Assembly: GCF_030315915.2 (NCBI RefSeq)
Contig: NZ_CP135990.1
Span: 744,001 to 808,000, forward strand
Direction of reading: 5' to 3'
Length of the DNA: 64,000 nt
Source: Providencia zhijiangensis
GTDB lineage: Bacteria; Pseudomonadota; Gammaproteobacteria; Enterobacterales; Enterobacteriaceae
The position numbers and the translations under genes were made by a program. The first letter of the stretch is position 1. Each line of letters starts with the position of its first letter. Shown piece by piece: positions 56,858 to 64,000 of this stretch. The notes under the pieces are model-generated. The model ran no database searches and was not told where the DNA came from. It saw only the letters and a program-made list of their open reading frames with translations.

Positions 56858-56970
56858 ATTCTTCAAGCTGCAGCGTTGTTGGCTACACAAGCTAATCCTA
56901 GTCACATACTTGTGTATGCTCCTAGGAATTAGCTTGCTTGCCGCCTAGCTGCAACTCGAATTATTTTGAG
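56858..56970. repeat. ERIC-like repeat between hpaX and hpaA
   Basis: About 113 bases with imperfect inverted ends (CTTCAAGCTGCAGCG and its partner GCTGCAACTCGAATTATTTTGAG). The central core at 56892-56932 contains CCTAGTCACATACTTGTG and TATGCTCCTAGG. Read on the other strand this resembles the ERIC core (AGGAGC, ACATAAGTAAGTGACT). A second copy lies at 60206-60327. It would be transcribed within the hpa message as a hairpin. Confidence 0.75.
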
Positions 56971-57036
56971 CAATGCTCAAGGTTATTGGAGTGCAGCACT
57001 CATTTCTTTAATTCGACTGTTTTACAGTTTGACAGT

Positions 57037-58407
57037 TTACGGTGTGGCTCTTGGTCTTGAGTTTTTCATTGGGATGGCGATGACCAGAATGGCACCGACG
57101 ACCAGCAAACCGGCTACAAAATAGAGACCGGAATTGAAGCTACCCGTTTGATCTTTCAACCAACCGATTAACAGTGGGCTAACCGCGGAGCCTATATTAC
57201 CTGTTGCGTTGATTACGGCAATACCGATTGCGCGAGCGCGTAAACTGATCGACTGATCTGGCGTGGTCCAGAAAACTGCCATCGCAGTAAACGAACCTGT
57301 AGACGCCATAATGATCCCCAATAATTGGATCATCGGCTGATGAGTCATTGCTGCAATGATCCAACCTGCCGCCGCAAACAAATACGGCAACGCAGTGTGC
57401 ATCTTACGCTCTTGCAAGCGATCCGAACGGCGACTCCAATAAATCATCCCTAAAATCGTACAGAACTGAGGGATCGCCGTTAATAGCCCAATCATGGCAT
57501 TACTGCTGCCCTGATTAAAACTCTGCATAATTTGTGGCGTCCAAATATTAATGGCGCTCAGTGTGTTAGTTAGACAGAAATAGGCAACGGTATACATTAA
57601 GATCACAGGGGTGAAAATCTCTTTCCACAGGCTGCTATTTTGCAGTGCAGTCTGGCTTTTTGAACCGTGTGGCTGTACTAATTCTAATTGATCTTTATCC
57701 ATCATCTCTTGCAGTGTGTCTTTATCTTCCTGAGTTAGCCATTTCGCTTTCTTCGGAGAATCATCCAGATAAAACCACACTAAAATACCCAGCAGAACAG
57801 ATGGGAAACCTTCCAGTAAAAATAACCACTGCCAGCCTTTCAGATCTAAAACGCCATCCAGTCCCAGAATATAACCAGAAGCTAGCGAGCCAAATGCCAT
57901 GGTGACAGGCATTGCAATCATAAATAGAGCGTTAGCACGAGCACGGAAATAAGCGGGGAACCAGTAAGTTAAGTAAACTAAAATCCCTGGTAAGAAACCG
58001 GCTTCAGCAATACCCACCAGCATACGCAGAATATATAAACTGGTTGGCCCAGTGGCGAACATTGTTGCGGTAGAGGCGATACCCCATAACACCATGATAG
58101 TGGCAATCCAGCGACGAGCGCCGACAATGCCGAGCATGATGTTACTTGGAATACCAAAAATAACGTAAGTCGCATAAAACAGGGTGGCCGCTAGACCAAA
58201 CATGGTAGACGTCAGACCGATGTCTTTCCCCATTGTTAGTCCCGCAAAGCCGATATTAATCCGGTCTAAGAACGAGAAAACAAACAGAACGAACAGAAAT
58301 ACGATCAGTCGTTTAAAAAGTTTATTGATCACCCGCTGTTGCGGTTCGGTAAGGTTCTTATGTTGCTCTGCAGGATTGTTACTAGCAACATTCTGTGAAT
58401 GACTCAT
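57037..58407 (-). CDS. hpaX: 4-hydroxyphenylacetate permease (MFS)
   Basis: HpaX is a major facilitator transporter of the anion:cation symporter subfamily that imports 4-HPA. The 456-residue protein has twelve hydrophobic segments. The family's first loop is FSFLDRINIGFAGLTMGKDIGLTSTMFGLAATLFYATYVIFGIPSNIMLGIVGARRWIA, including the DRxNIG and G-x-R-R motifs. It lies downstream of hpaI and upstream of hpaA as in E. coli W. Confidence 0.95.
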   Translation of the reverse strand: MSHSQNVASNNPAEQHKNLTEPQQRVINKLFKRLIVFLFVLFVFSFLDRINIGFAGLTMGKDIGLTSTMFGLAATLFYATYVIFGIPSNIMLGIVGARRWIATIMVLWGIASTATMFATGPTSLYILRMLVGIAEAGFLPGILVYLTYWFPAYFRARANALFMIAMPVTMAFGSLASGYILGLDGVLDLKGWQWLFLLEGFPSVLLGILVWFYLDDSPKKAKWLTQEDKDTLQEMMDKDQLELVQPHGSKSQTALQNSSLWKEIFTPVILMYTVAYFCLTNTLSAINIWTPQIMQSFNQGSSNAMIGLLTAIPQFCTILGMIYWSRRSDRLQERKMHTALPYLFAAAGWIIAAMTHQPMIQLLGIIMASTGSFTAMAVFWTTPDQSISLRARAIGIAVINATGNIGSAVSPLLIGWLKDQTGSFNSGLYFVAGLLVVGAILVIAIPMKNSRPRATP

Positions 58408-58561
58408 TATAATGCCCTCTAATTACAATTTATTATAGGTACAAGGGTCTACTAGGCAGTCATTTGGGCTGCCTTGTTGTGGTTGCGATTTTATTGCTTA
58501 CTATCTAGGTCGCCCATGAGCGTAGGGTAAAATTGAACGACCTAGAGGAGTTCAAATTGTT

Positions 58562-59368
58562 TTAGTACACGCTAGATGCGCTGTTATCCATATCGGAAAC
58601 CGTTTTACCGAATTTCGCGGCAAGGGCTTCAGCGGTGCGCGCTAATAATGTGGTATCCACACCAACGGCGACAAACAGGGCGCCGAGCTTAATATAGTGT
58701 TCTGCGATATCTGGTGCCGCCATCAAAATTCCCGGCGCTAAACCTGCCGCACGAATTTGCTTAATGGCATCTTCAATCACCGCTTTCACTTCAGGGTGGT
58801 TTGGATTGCCAGAAAAGCCCATATCCGCACTCAGATCTGCAGGGCCGATAAAGACACCATCAACCCCTTCAACTTTGAGGATCTCAGGTAGGTTTTTGAT
58901 AGCTTCGCGGGTTTCCACTTGGACAATCACGCACATTTCATCATTAGCGCGTTTTAAATAATCAGGAATACGATTCCAGCGAGAGGCGCGCGCTAAGGCA
59001 CTGCCCACCCCACGAATTCCCGCTGGTGGATAACGAGTTGAGCGTACCGCTTGCTCTGCTTGTTCCGCATTTTGCACCATTGGCAGTAAAAGTGTTTGTG
59101 CGCCGATATCCAGCAATTGCTTGATAATCACCGGCTCATTCCATGCCGGGCGAACCACTGGTTGCGATGGATACGGAGCGATAGCTTGTAATTGCGCTAA
59201 GGTGGTTTGCACATTGTTTGGTGCATGTTCACCATCGATCAACAGCCAATCAAATCCAGCGCCAGCAACCAGCTCAGCGCTGTATGGGCTGCACAATCCT
59301 AGCCATAAACCAATTTGTGGTTTGCCTGTTTTCAGGGCTTTTTTGAATTTATTTTCTAACAGATCCAC
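58562..59368 (-). CDS. hpaI: 4-hydroxy-2-oxoheptanedioate aldolase
   Basis: HpaI is a class II, metal-dependent aldolase that splits 4-hydroxy-2-oxoheptane-1,7-dioate into pyruvate and succinate semialdehyde. I choose the GTG at 59368 (268 residues, starting [25 protein letters not shown]). An AAGGAG ribosome-binding site sits six bases upstream, and the TTG further up lies before that site. Catalytic and metal-binding blocks [25 protein letters not shown] and [10 protein letters not shown] are intact. The start lies 10 bases after the hpaH stop. Confidence 0.95.
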   Translation of the reverse strand: MDLLENKFKKALKTGKPQIGLWLGLCSPYSAELVAGAGFDWLLIDGEHAPNNVQTTLAQLQAIAPYPSQPVVRPAWNEPVIIKQLLDIGAQTLLLPMVQNAEQAEQAVRSTRYPPAGIRGVGSALARASRWNRIPDYLKRANDEMCVIVQVETREAIKNLPEILKVEGVDGVFIGPADLSADMGFSGNPNHPEVKAVIEDAIKQIRAAGLAPGILMAAPDIAEHYIKLGALFVAVGVDTTLLARTAEALAAKFGKTVSDMDNSASSVY

Positions 59369-59378
59369 AGTGAACTCC

Positions 59379-60182
59379 TTATGCAAAGCGGCAGCTAATT
59401 GAGCCCATCACGCCGTAATCAACGTGGAAAACATCCCCTTTACGAGCAGGAACAGGGCGAGTGAATGAACCGCCAAGGATAATTTGTCCCGGCTGTAGGT
59501 CTACATTGTGTGGGGCTAATTTATTGGCTAACCATGCCACACCATTAGCTGGGTGGTTTAGCACCGCAGCCGCAACGCCAGATTCTTCAATCACACCGTT
59601 ACGATAAAGCAGGGCGCTGATCCAACGCATGTCTAAATCGCGCGGTTTAATCGGACGTCCGCCTAAGATCACTGCGCCGTTTGCCGCATTATCTGAAATG
59701 GTGTCGAACACTTTACGTGGACGGTTAGTGTCAGGATCGATATTGTGGCAACGGGCATCGATCAGCTCTAAAGCGGGGATCACATAGTCCGTCGCGTTAT
59801 ACACATCAAATAAGGTGCAGTTAGGGCCGCGCAGCGGTTTTGCTAACACGAATGCCAGTTCAACTTCAATACGCGGAACGATAAAGCGATCGGTTGGAAT
59901 ATCACAGCCATCATCAAAGAACATGTCATCGAGCAGTGCGCCATAATCCGGCTCATCAATCTGGGAACTGGCTTGCATCGCTTTGGATGTTAGACCGATT
60001 TTATGCCCTTTTAATACACGCCCTTCCGCCAGCTTTAAGCCGACCCACTCTTTTTGAATGGCATAGGCATCTTCAATGGTCATCTCGGGATGATCCAAAG
60101 AAATTTGACGGATTTGCTGGCGGCTTTTTTCCGCTTGGTTTAGGCGTTTAGCGATTGTTGAAATGGTATCTTGTTGCAACAT
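59379..60182 (-). CDS. hpaH: 2-oxo-hept-4-ene-1,7-dioate hydratase
   Basis: HpaH hydrates 2-oxohept-4-ene-1,7-dioate to the substrate of HpaI. The 267-residue protein shows the fumarylacetoacetate hydrolase-like hydratase fold, with [34 protein letters not shown] early on and [15 protein letters not shown] with metal-binding acidic residues. The C-terminal [35 protein letters not shown] is also present. It is followed closely by hpaI. An ERIC-like element lies between it and the upstream dehydrogenase gene. Confidence 0.95.
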   Translation of the reverse strand: MLQQDTISTIAKRLNQAEKSRQQIRQISLDHPEMTIEDAYAIQKEWVGLKLAEGRVLKGHKIGLTSKAMQASSQIDEPDYGALLDDMFFDDGCDIPTDRFIVPRIEVELAFVLAKPLRGPNCTLFDVYNATDYVIPALELIDARCHNIDPDTNRPRKVFDTISDNAANGAVILGGRPIKPRDLDMRWISALLYRNGVIEESGVAAAVLNHPANGVAWLANKLAPHNVDLQPGQIILGGSFTRPVPARKGDVFHVDYGVMGSISCRFA

Positions 60183-60205
60183 CTTATTTTTCCTTTTGCA
60201 CCTCA

Positions 60206-60327
60206 GCTCGTCATACTTCGAGCTATAACTACGTTAGCTTCATTCGCTAACCCTAGTCACATACTCCTGTATGCTCCTAGGGATTAGCCTCATTTGCTGC
60301 CTTGTTCTAACTCGAATTATTTAGAGC
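60206..60327. repeat. ERIC-like repeat between the dehydrogenase gene and hpaH
   Basis: This 122-base element has inverted ends (GCTCGTCATACTTCGAG and the partner of CTCGAATTATTTAGAGC). The 41-base core at 60247-60287 differs from the core of the copy at 56892-56932 at only four positions by my alignment. It is the same ERIC-like family and again lies within the hpa transcript. Confidence 0.78.
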
Positions 60328-60367
60328 TAAGATTTTAAAAGCGAAGACCGTTAGCTAATGTTTTTTT

Positions 60368-61831
60368 CTAATTAGAAAGCCCACCAAAGCAGAGATATTT
60401 CACTTCCAGATAATCTTCGATTCCGTAACGTGAGCCTTCACGACCAAGTCCTGACTGCTTAATACCACCAAACGGAGCCACTTCATTTGAAATAATGCCT
60501 TCGTTGATACCCACCATGCCGCTTTCTAAGGCTTCAGCCACACGGTAAATACGCCCGATATCACGTGAATAGAAATAAGATGCCAGACCAAACTCAGTAT
60601 CGTTGGCGAGGTCGATAGCTTCTTGTTCATCACGGAATTTAAATAACGGTGCTAATGGTCCAAATGTCTCTTCTTTCGCTACTTTCATGGATTCAGTCAC
60701 ATTGACCAATACGGTAGGTTCGAAGAACAGACCACCAAGGCTGGATGATTTACCGCCCGCAGCGATAGAAGCGCCTTTCGAAACGGCATCCGCGATGTGC
60801 TCAGACACTTTATCCACGGCAGCTTGGTTGATAAGCGGGCCTTGCTCTGAATCGGCTTGGGTCGCTGGACCAATTTTTAATGCGCTCACGGCTTTCGCGA
60901 GGCGAGCTGCGAACTCATCGTAAACACCTTCTTGGACTAAAATACGGTTTGCACACACGCAAGTTTGTCCGCTATTACGGAATTTAGCCGCTAATGCCCC
61001 TTGAACCGCAGCATCTAAATCGGCATCGTCAAATACGATAAATGGTGCGTTACCGCCTAATTCCAGCGACATTTTTTTCACGGTATCTGCGCACTGTTCC
61101 ATCAGTAATTTACCCACACGGGTAGAACCAGTGAAGGTTAGTTTGCGAACAATCGGGCTTGAAGTCATGACTGCACCAATCGCTTTGGCATCGGTACCCG
61201 GAACAATGTTGAATACACCTGCTGGAATACCGGCTTCTTCACCTAATGCCGCTAATGCCAGTGCAGATAATGGGGTTTCAGCCGCAGGTTTTAATACCAT
61301 GGTGCAACCCGCTGCGAGGGCAGGGCCGACTTTACGGGTGATCATCGCATTCGGGAAGTTCCAAGGGGTGATAGCTGCGACCACACCCACAGGCTGCTTG
61401 ATGGTCACTAAGCGACGGCCAGGCAGTGGGGATGGGATAGTTTCGCCGTAAGTGCGTTTACCTTCTTCAGCAAACCACTCGATAAAGCTGGCACCGTAGG
61501 CAATTTCACCCATGGATTCATTGAGGGATTTACCTTGCTCAGTACTCAGGATCTGCGCGAGTTCTTTTTGGTTTTCCATCATTAAACGGAACCATTTGTT
61601 CAGAATTTGGCTACGTTCTTTAGCGCTTTTGGCACGCCATGCTGGCAACGCTTTTTCAGCAGCTTCAATGGCTTGTTGAGTTTCCGAGGCACCCACATTA
61701 CTGACGCGAGCAATCACTTCTCCATTTGCTGGGTTAGTCACATCAAACTGGCTACTGTTTTGGGCATTCACCCATTGACCATTAATGTAAGCCTGTTGGC
61801 GGAATAATTTAGAATTGGTGTTTAAGCTCAT
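60368..61831 (-). CDS. succinate-semialdehyde dehydrogenase, hpa cluster-linked
   Basis: This 487-residue aldehyde dehydrogenase most likely oxidises the succinate semialdehyde released by HpaI to succinate. GabD-type motifs are FTGSTRVGKLLMEQ, the catalytic Glu in LELGGNAPFIVFDDADLDAA and the catalytic Cys in NSGQTCVCANRI. The ending is SGLGREGSRYGIEDYLEVKYLCFGG. That product link is an inference from position and family; HpaE, the other aldehyde dehydrogenase of the pathway, acts on CHMS and should lie outside the window. Its start overlaps the MFS gene stop by 4 bases. Confidence 0.88.
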   Translation of the reverse strand: MSLNTNSKLFRQQAYINGQWVNAQNSSQFDVTNPANGEVIARVSNVGASETQQAIEAAEKALPAWRAKSAKERSQILNKWFRLMMENQKELAQILSTEQGKSLNESMGEIAYGASFIEWFAEEGKRTYGETIPSPLPGRRLVTIKQPVGVVAAITPWNFPNAMITRKVGPALAAGCTMVLKPAAETPLSALALAALGEEAGIPAGVFNIVPGTDAKAIGAVMTSSPIVRKLTFTGSTRVGKLLMEQCADTVKKMSLELGGNAPFIVFDDADLDAAVQGALAAKFRNSGQTCVCANRILVQEGVYDEFAARLAKAVSALKIGPATQADSEQGPLINQAAVDKVSEHIADAVSKGASIAAGGKSSSLGGLFFEPTVLVNVTESMKVAKEETFGPLAPLFKFRDEQEAIDLANDTEFGLASYFYSRDIGRIYRVAEALESGMVGINEGIISNEVAPFGGIKQSGLGREGSRYGIEDYLEVKYLCFGGLSN

Positions 61832-63057
61832 TTTTCGTTGTTCTCCGAAGACACTGAATGAACGTGTGCGTGGACATTTTTAGCGGACAAGCGTTGGCTT
61901 GAAAAACTCAGTCCGGCACAAATCGCCATTACGAGTGCCATAGCAAATGGGGATTCATCTTGTAGTATGGACACTGCAACACTGGCAAGGGCTGCCAAGG
62001 CAAACTGAATTGAGATGGCGAGCGCACTGGCGCTGCCTGCGATTTTCCCGCGGTGTTGCAGTAACAGTGACAAACTGTTGGTGCCGATAGCATTAACCAT
62101 CGATAGGAACAGAACCACTAGGATAACAATAATTGGTAGGCTTTGTTGATAGAAAATTAACAACAGAACACCAAAAATCAATTGGATACCGCTTTGCATG
62201 CCCAAAATTCGTGGCAGGCTATACACCTTGAGCAATCGGACGTTAAGCAGCAACATCGCAATCATGCCCAAAATATTGCAGCCAAACAGCAGCCCATAAT
62301 ACTGTTCAGAAACACCAAAATAATTGATATACACAAACGGTGAACCACTGATAAAGGCGAACATACCAGCAAAAGAGAATGCCATAGTGCCAATGATACT
62401 CAGTGCTTCTCGGTCTGTGAGCACCAACCGATAATTATGAAAGGCGACACCGACTAAATTGCGGGATTCACGCTGATGAGGCAAGGTTTCAGGTAGCAGT
62501 AAGAAAATCGCTGAAACAGAGCACAACCCCACGGCCGCGAGTACATAGAAAATGACTTGCCATTTAAAATGAATTAATAAAAATCCGCCCACTAATGGCG
62601 CTAATAATGGGGCTATCATAGTGACTAATGTCATCAGTGACAGCACTTTAGGCAGCTCGCTAGAAGGATACACATCACGGGCAATGGCGCGCGCCATCAC
62701 TATTGCGGCACCACTTCCAAATGCTTGCAATGCTCTAAAGGTAATTAAGGCTTCCGAGCTGGTGGCTTGGGCGCATAACAGGCTGGCGAGAGTAAAAATG
62801 ACCAGCCCACTTAGCAACATTTTACGGCGTCCTAGCAGATCGCTCAGGGGACCATAAAACAACATGCCGACGCAGAAACCTGCAAAGAATGCCCCGAGGG
62901 TGTACTGCATCTGTCCTTGGGTGGCATTCAGTGCTTGTGCCATTTGTGGTAAGGCTGGCAAGTACATGTCAATCGATAGGGGACCGAACGCCACCAGTGA
63001 GCCCAGTAACGGGATCAACCAGCGCGGTATCGGTCTATTGGTAAATGAAATTGGCAT
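61828..63057 (-). CDS. Bcr/CflA-type MFS transporter
   Basis: This 409-residue major facilitator protein has twelve hydrophobic segments. The drug-resistance subfamily signature is LGSLVAFGPLSIDMYLPALPQMAQALNA at the N-terminus and LSDLLGRRKMLLSGL in loop 2-3, typical of Bcr/CflA proteins. Embedded between hpaF and the dehydrogenase gene, and overlapping the latter, it may export or import an aromatic compound or pathway acid. The substrate is unknown. Its presence inside the hpa operon is not part of the E. coli layout. Confidence 0.88.
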   Translation of the reverse strand: MPISFTNRPIPRWLIPLLGSLVAFGPLSIDMYLPALPQMAQALNATQGQMQYTLGAFFAGFCVGMLFYGPLSDLLGRRKMLLSGLVIFTLASLLCAQATSSEALITFRALQAFGSGAAIVMARAIARDVYPSSELPKVLSLMTLVTMIAPLLAPLVGGFLLIHFKWQVIFYVLAAVGLCSVSAIFLLLPETLPHQRESRNLVGVAFHNYRLVLTDREALSIIGTMAFSFAGMFAFISGSPFVYINYFGVSEQYYGLLFGCNILGMIAMLLLNVRLLKVYSLPRILGMQSGIQLIFGVLLLIFYQQSLPIIVILVVLFLSMVNAIGTNSLSLLLQHRGKIAGSASALAISIQFALAALASVAVSILQDESPFAMALVMAICAGLSFSSQRLSAKNVHAHVHSVSSENNEK

Positions 63058-63099
63058 ATTGCCCCCTATCGATATCCATCAATGACAACTTAAATTTTT

Positions 63100-63130
63100 T
63101 ATGACTTAAACTTTCTATGACTTAAACAAG
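63100..63130. repeat. 16-base tandem duplication at the hpaF 3' end
   Basis: TATGACTTAAACTTTC is followed directly by TATGACTTAAAC. The second copy contains the last codons and stop of hpaF on the minus strand. The duplication creates a second, unused stop region after the gene. Confidence 0.5.
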
Positions 63131-63498
63131 GCATGCACATTGTTCTGTTTGTAGTTCAGAACAGGATCGAGCTCTTCCATGGTGAAAGAGAGCGCCAAGT
63201 AACGCTTTGCCATTAAATCGGCAAAATGGGTTTTGATCAGATCAAACAGCATTTCCCCGGTTTTTTGGCGATCTTCAAGGGAGCGACCTGCACCAATTTT
63301 TAAAGTCATATGCACAAACGCGTAATCGTGTTTGCCATCCGCCATTTGCCAAGTATCCAGCCAGATTGCGCGGCTACGAATGCCCCCTAACGGGAAAATT
63401 CCTGTGCCAGCTAACGCGCTGTTTACTTTAGCGAACAGCTCGGGTAGGGCGGCTTCTTCACGAATGTTGTCGGTGCATTCAGCATAAAAATGAGGCAT
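63115..63498 (-). CDS. hpaF: 5-carboxymethyl-2-hydroxymuconate isomerase
   Basis: HpaF is a tautomerase-family isomerase that converts 5-carboxymethyl-2-hydroxymuconate to its keto form. The 127-residue protein begins MPHFYAECTDNIREEA, so Pro is the first residue after Met removal and acts as the catalytic base. The rest (GGIRSRAIWLDTWQMADGKHDYAFVHMTLKIGAGRS) follows the family. It lies 9 bases after hpaD, clearly co-transcribed. A small tandem duplication overlaps its 3' end. Confidence 0.95.
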   Translation of the reverse strand: MPHFYAECTDNIREEAALPELFAKVNSALAGTGIFPLGGIRSRAIWLDTWQMADGKHDYAFVHMTLKIGAGRSLEDRQKTGEMLFDLIKTHFADLMAKRYLALSFTMEELDPVLNYKQNNVHALFKS

Positions 63499-63507
63499 AT
63501 CAGTTCC

Positions 63508-64000
63508 TTATGCGTTGGCAGCTTGTTTATCAGTAATAAACTTTGGCAGTGGGAAAATCGCGTTGATTTGCCCAGTTCCGGAGCTGGCGAACAGGTCAGT
63601 TAACACTTCGACTTTCTCATCATATTTATCCCAGCCGAGCAGACCCAATAACATCACGGTGTCATGCATATGACCTTCGCCATAGCAGTAATCCGCGTAC
63701 TCTGGCAGCATTTTGCAGAACTCAGCGAAACGACCTTCACGCCACAGTTTGACGACGCGTTTGTCCATTTGCTCATCGAATTCGCGGGTATAGCTGTTCA
63801 TGCCGTCTTCCGCACGATGGTCATCAATAAAGCGGTGAGACAGGGAGCCACTCGCTAATACCGCCACGGTACCGTCATATTTTTCAATCGCAGTCAGTAC
63901 GGCTTCACCTAATTTACGGCTAGTTTCAAAGCTGTGTGAGGTACAGAATGCTGAAATGGAGATCACTTTAAAGTGGCGATCGCTGTTCATATAACGCATT
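63508..64000 (-). CDS. hpaD: 3,4-dihydroxyphenylacetate 2,3-dioxygenase, C-terminal part
   Basis: HpaD is the ring-cleaving dioxygenase of the homoprotocatechuate pathway. Only its last 163 or so residues are in the window; the start lies beyond the end. The visible part has VISISAFCTSHSFETSRKLGEAVLTAIEKYDGTVAVLASGSLSHRF with a conserved His, and YCYGEGHMHDTVMLLGLLGWDKYD near the C-terminus, ending in SSGTGQINAIFPLP. That is the LigB-type extradiol dioxygenase family. hpaE, hpaG and hpaR are expected further on. Confidence 0.93.
   Translation of the reverse strand, partial: MRYMNSDRHFKVISISAFCTSHSFETSRKLGEAVLTAIEKYDGTVAVLASGSLSHRFIDDHRAEDGMNSYTREFDEQMDKRVVKLWREGRFAEFCKMLPEYADYCYGEGHMHDTVMLLGLLGWDKYDEKVEVLTDLFASSGTGQINAIFPLPKFITDKQAANA

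Overview
The window looks like a chromosomal segment of a member of the Morganellaceae, most likely Providencia or a close relative. The grounds are the moderately AT-rich base composition by eye, core proteins that follow their Enterobacterales orthologues closely, an Mrp-type fimbrial operon of the kind best known from Proteus, and ERIC-like intergenic repeats. The genus is an inference from gene content; no alignment was run.

Layout. (1) 1-18.4 kb is conserved core: tig, clpP, clpX, lon, hupB, ppiD, ybaV, fadM, queC, decR, mdlA, mdlB, tesB, ybaY, ffs (4.5S RNA), hha and tomB. The order follows the E. coli tig-to-tomB block, but glnK-amtB is missing between mdlB and tesB. (2) After tomB the order jumps to mltD, gloB, yafS, rnhA, dnaQ and tRNA-Asp (18.9-23.4 kb). 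(3) 23.4-31.3 kb, just downstream of tRNA-Asp, is accessory DNA. It holds a three-gene envelope operon of unknown function, a Tia/Hek/PagN-like outer-membrane protein with tandem operator-like repeats upstream, a DUF932 gene, two ArdB/KlcA-type antirestriction genes and a GTPase that has lost its P-loop end. An IS3-family element at 29541-30765 lies exactly between the broken GTPase and the C-terminal stub of a large secreted adhesin. No target duplication is visible, which suggests an IS-mediated deletion. (4) 31.3-36.1 kb encodes a complete type I secretion apparatus (TolC-like, ABC transporter with degenerate C39 domain, HlyD-like) that appears orphaned by loss of its adhesin. (5) 36.5-42.7 kb is central carbon metabolism: tktA, epd, pgk, fbaA and a small DUF2132 gene.

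(6) 42.9-53.2 kb (minus strand) is an Mrp-like chaperone-usher fimbrial operon in the order A-B-C-D-E-F-G-H-J. Inserted between the tip adhesin (H position) and the MrpJ-like regulator is a 462-residue polytopic protein with features of the PglL/WaaL/Wzy_C oligosaccharide ligase superfamily. Upstream lies a ToxR/ToxS-like pair of membrane regulators. A fimbrial operon carrying its own PglL-like ligase is the strongest candidate here for something undescribed. (7) 53.4-64.0 kb (minus strand) is a 4-hydroxyphenylacetate catabolic cluster: hpaC, hpaB, hpaA, hpaX, hpaI, hpaH, a succinate-semialdehyde dehydrogenase, an MFS transporter, hpaF and hpaD (cut by the window end). HpaBC hydroxylates 4-HPA to homoprotocatechuate, HpaD/F/H/I carry it through to pyruvate plus succinate semialdehyde, and the dehydrogenase makes succinate.

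No CRISPR array, rRNA, phage integrase or replication origin was seen.
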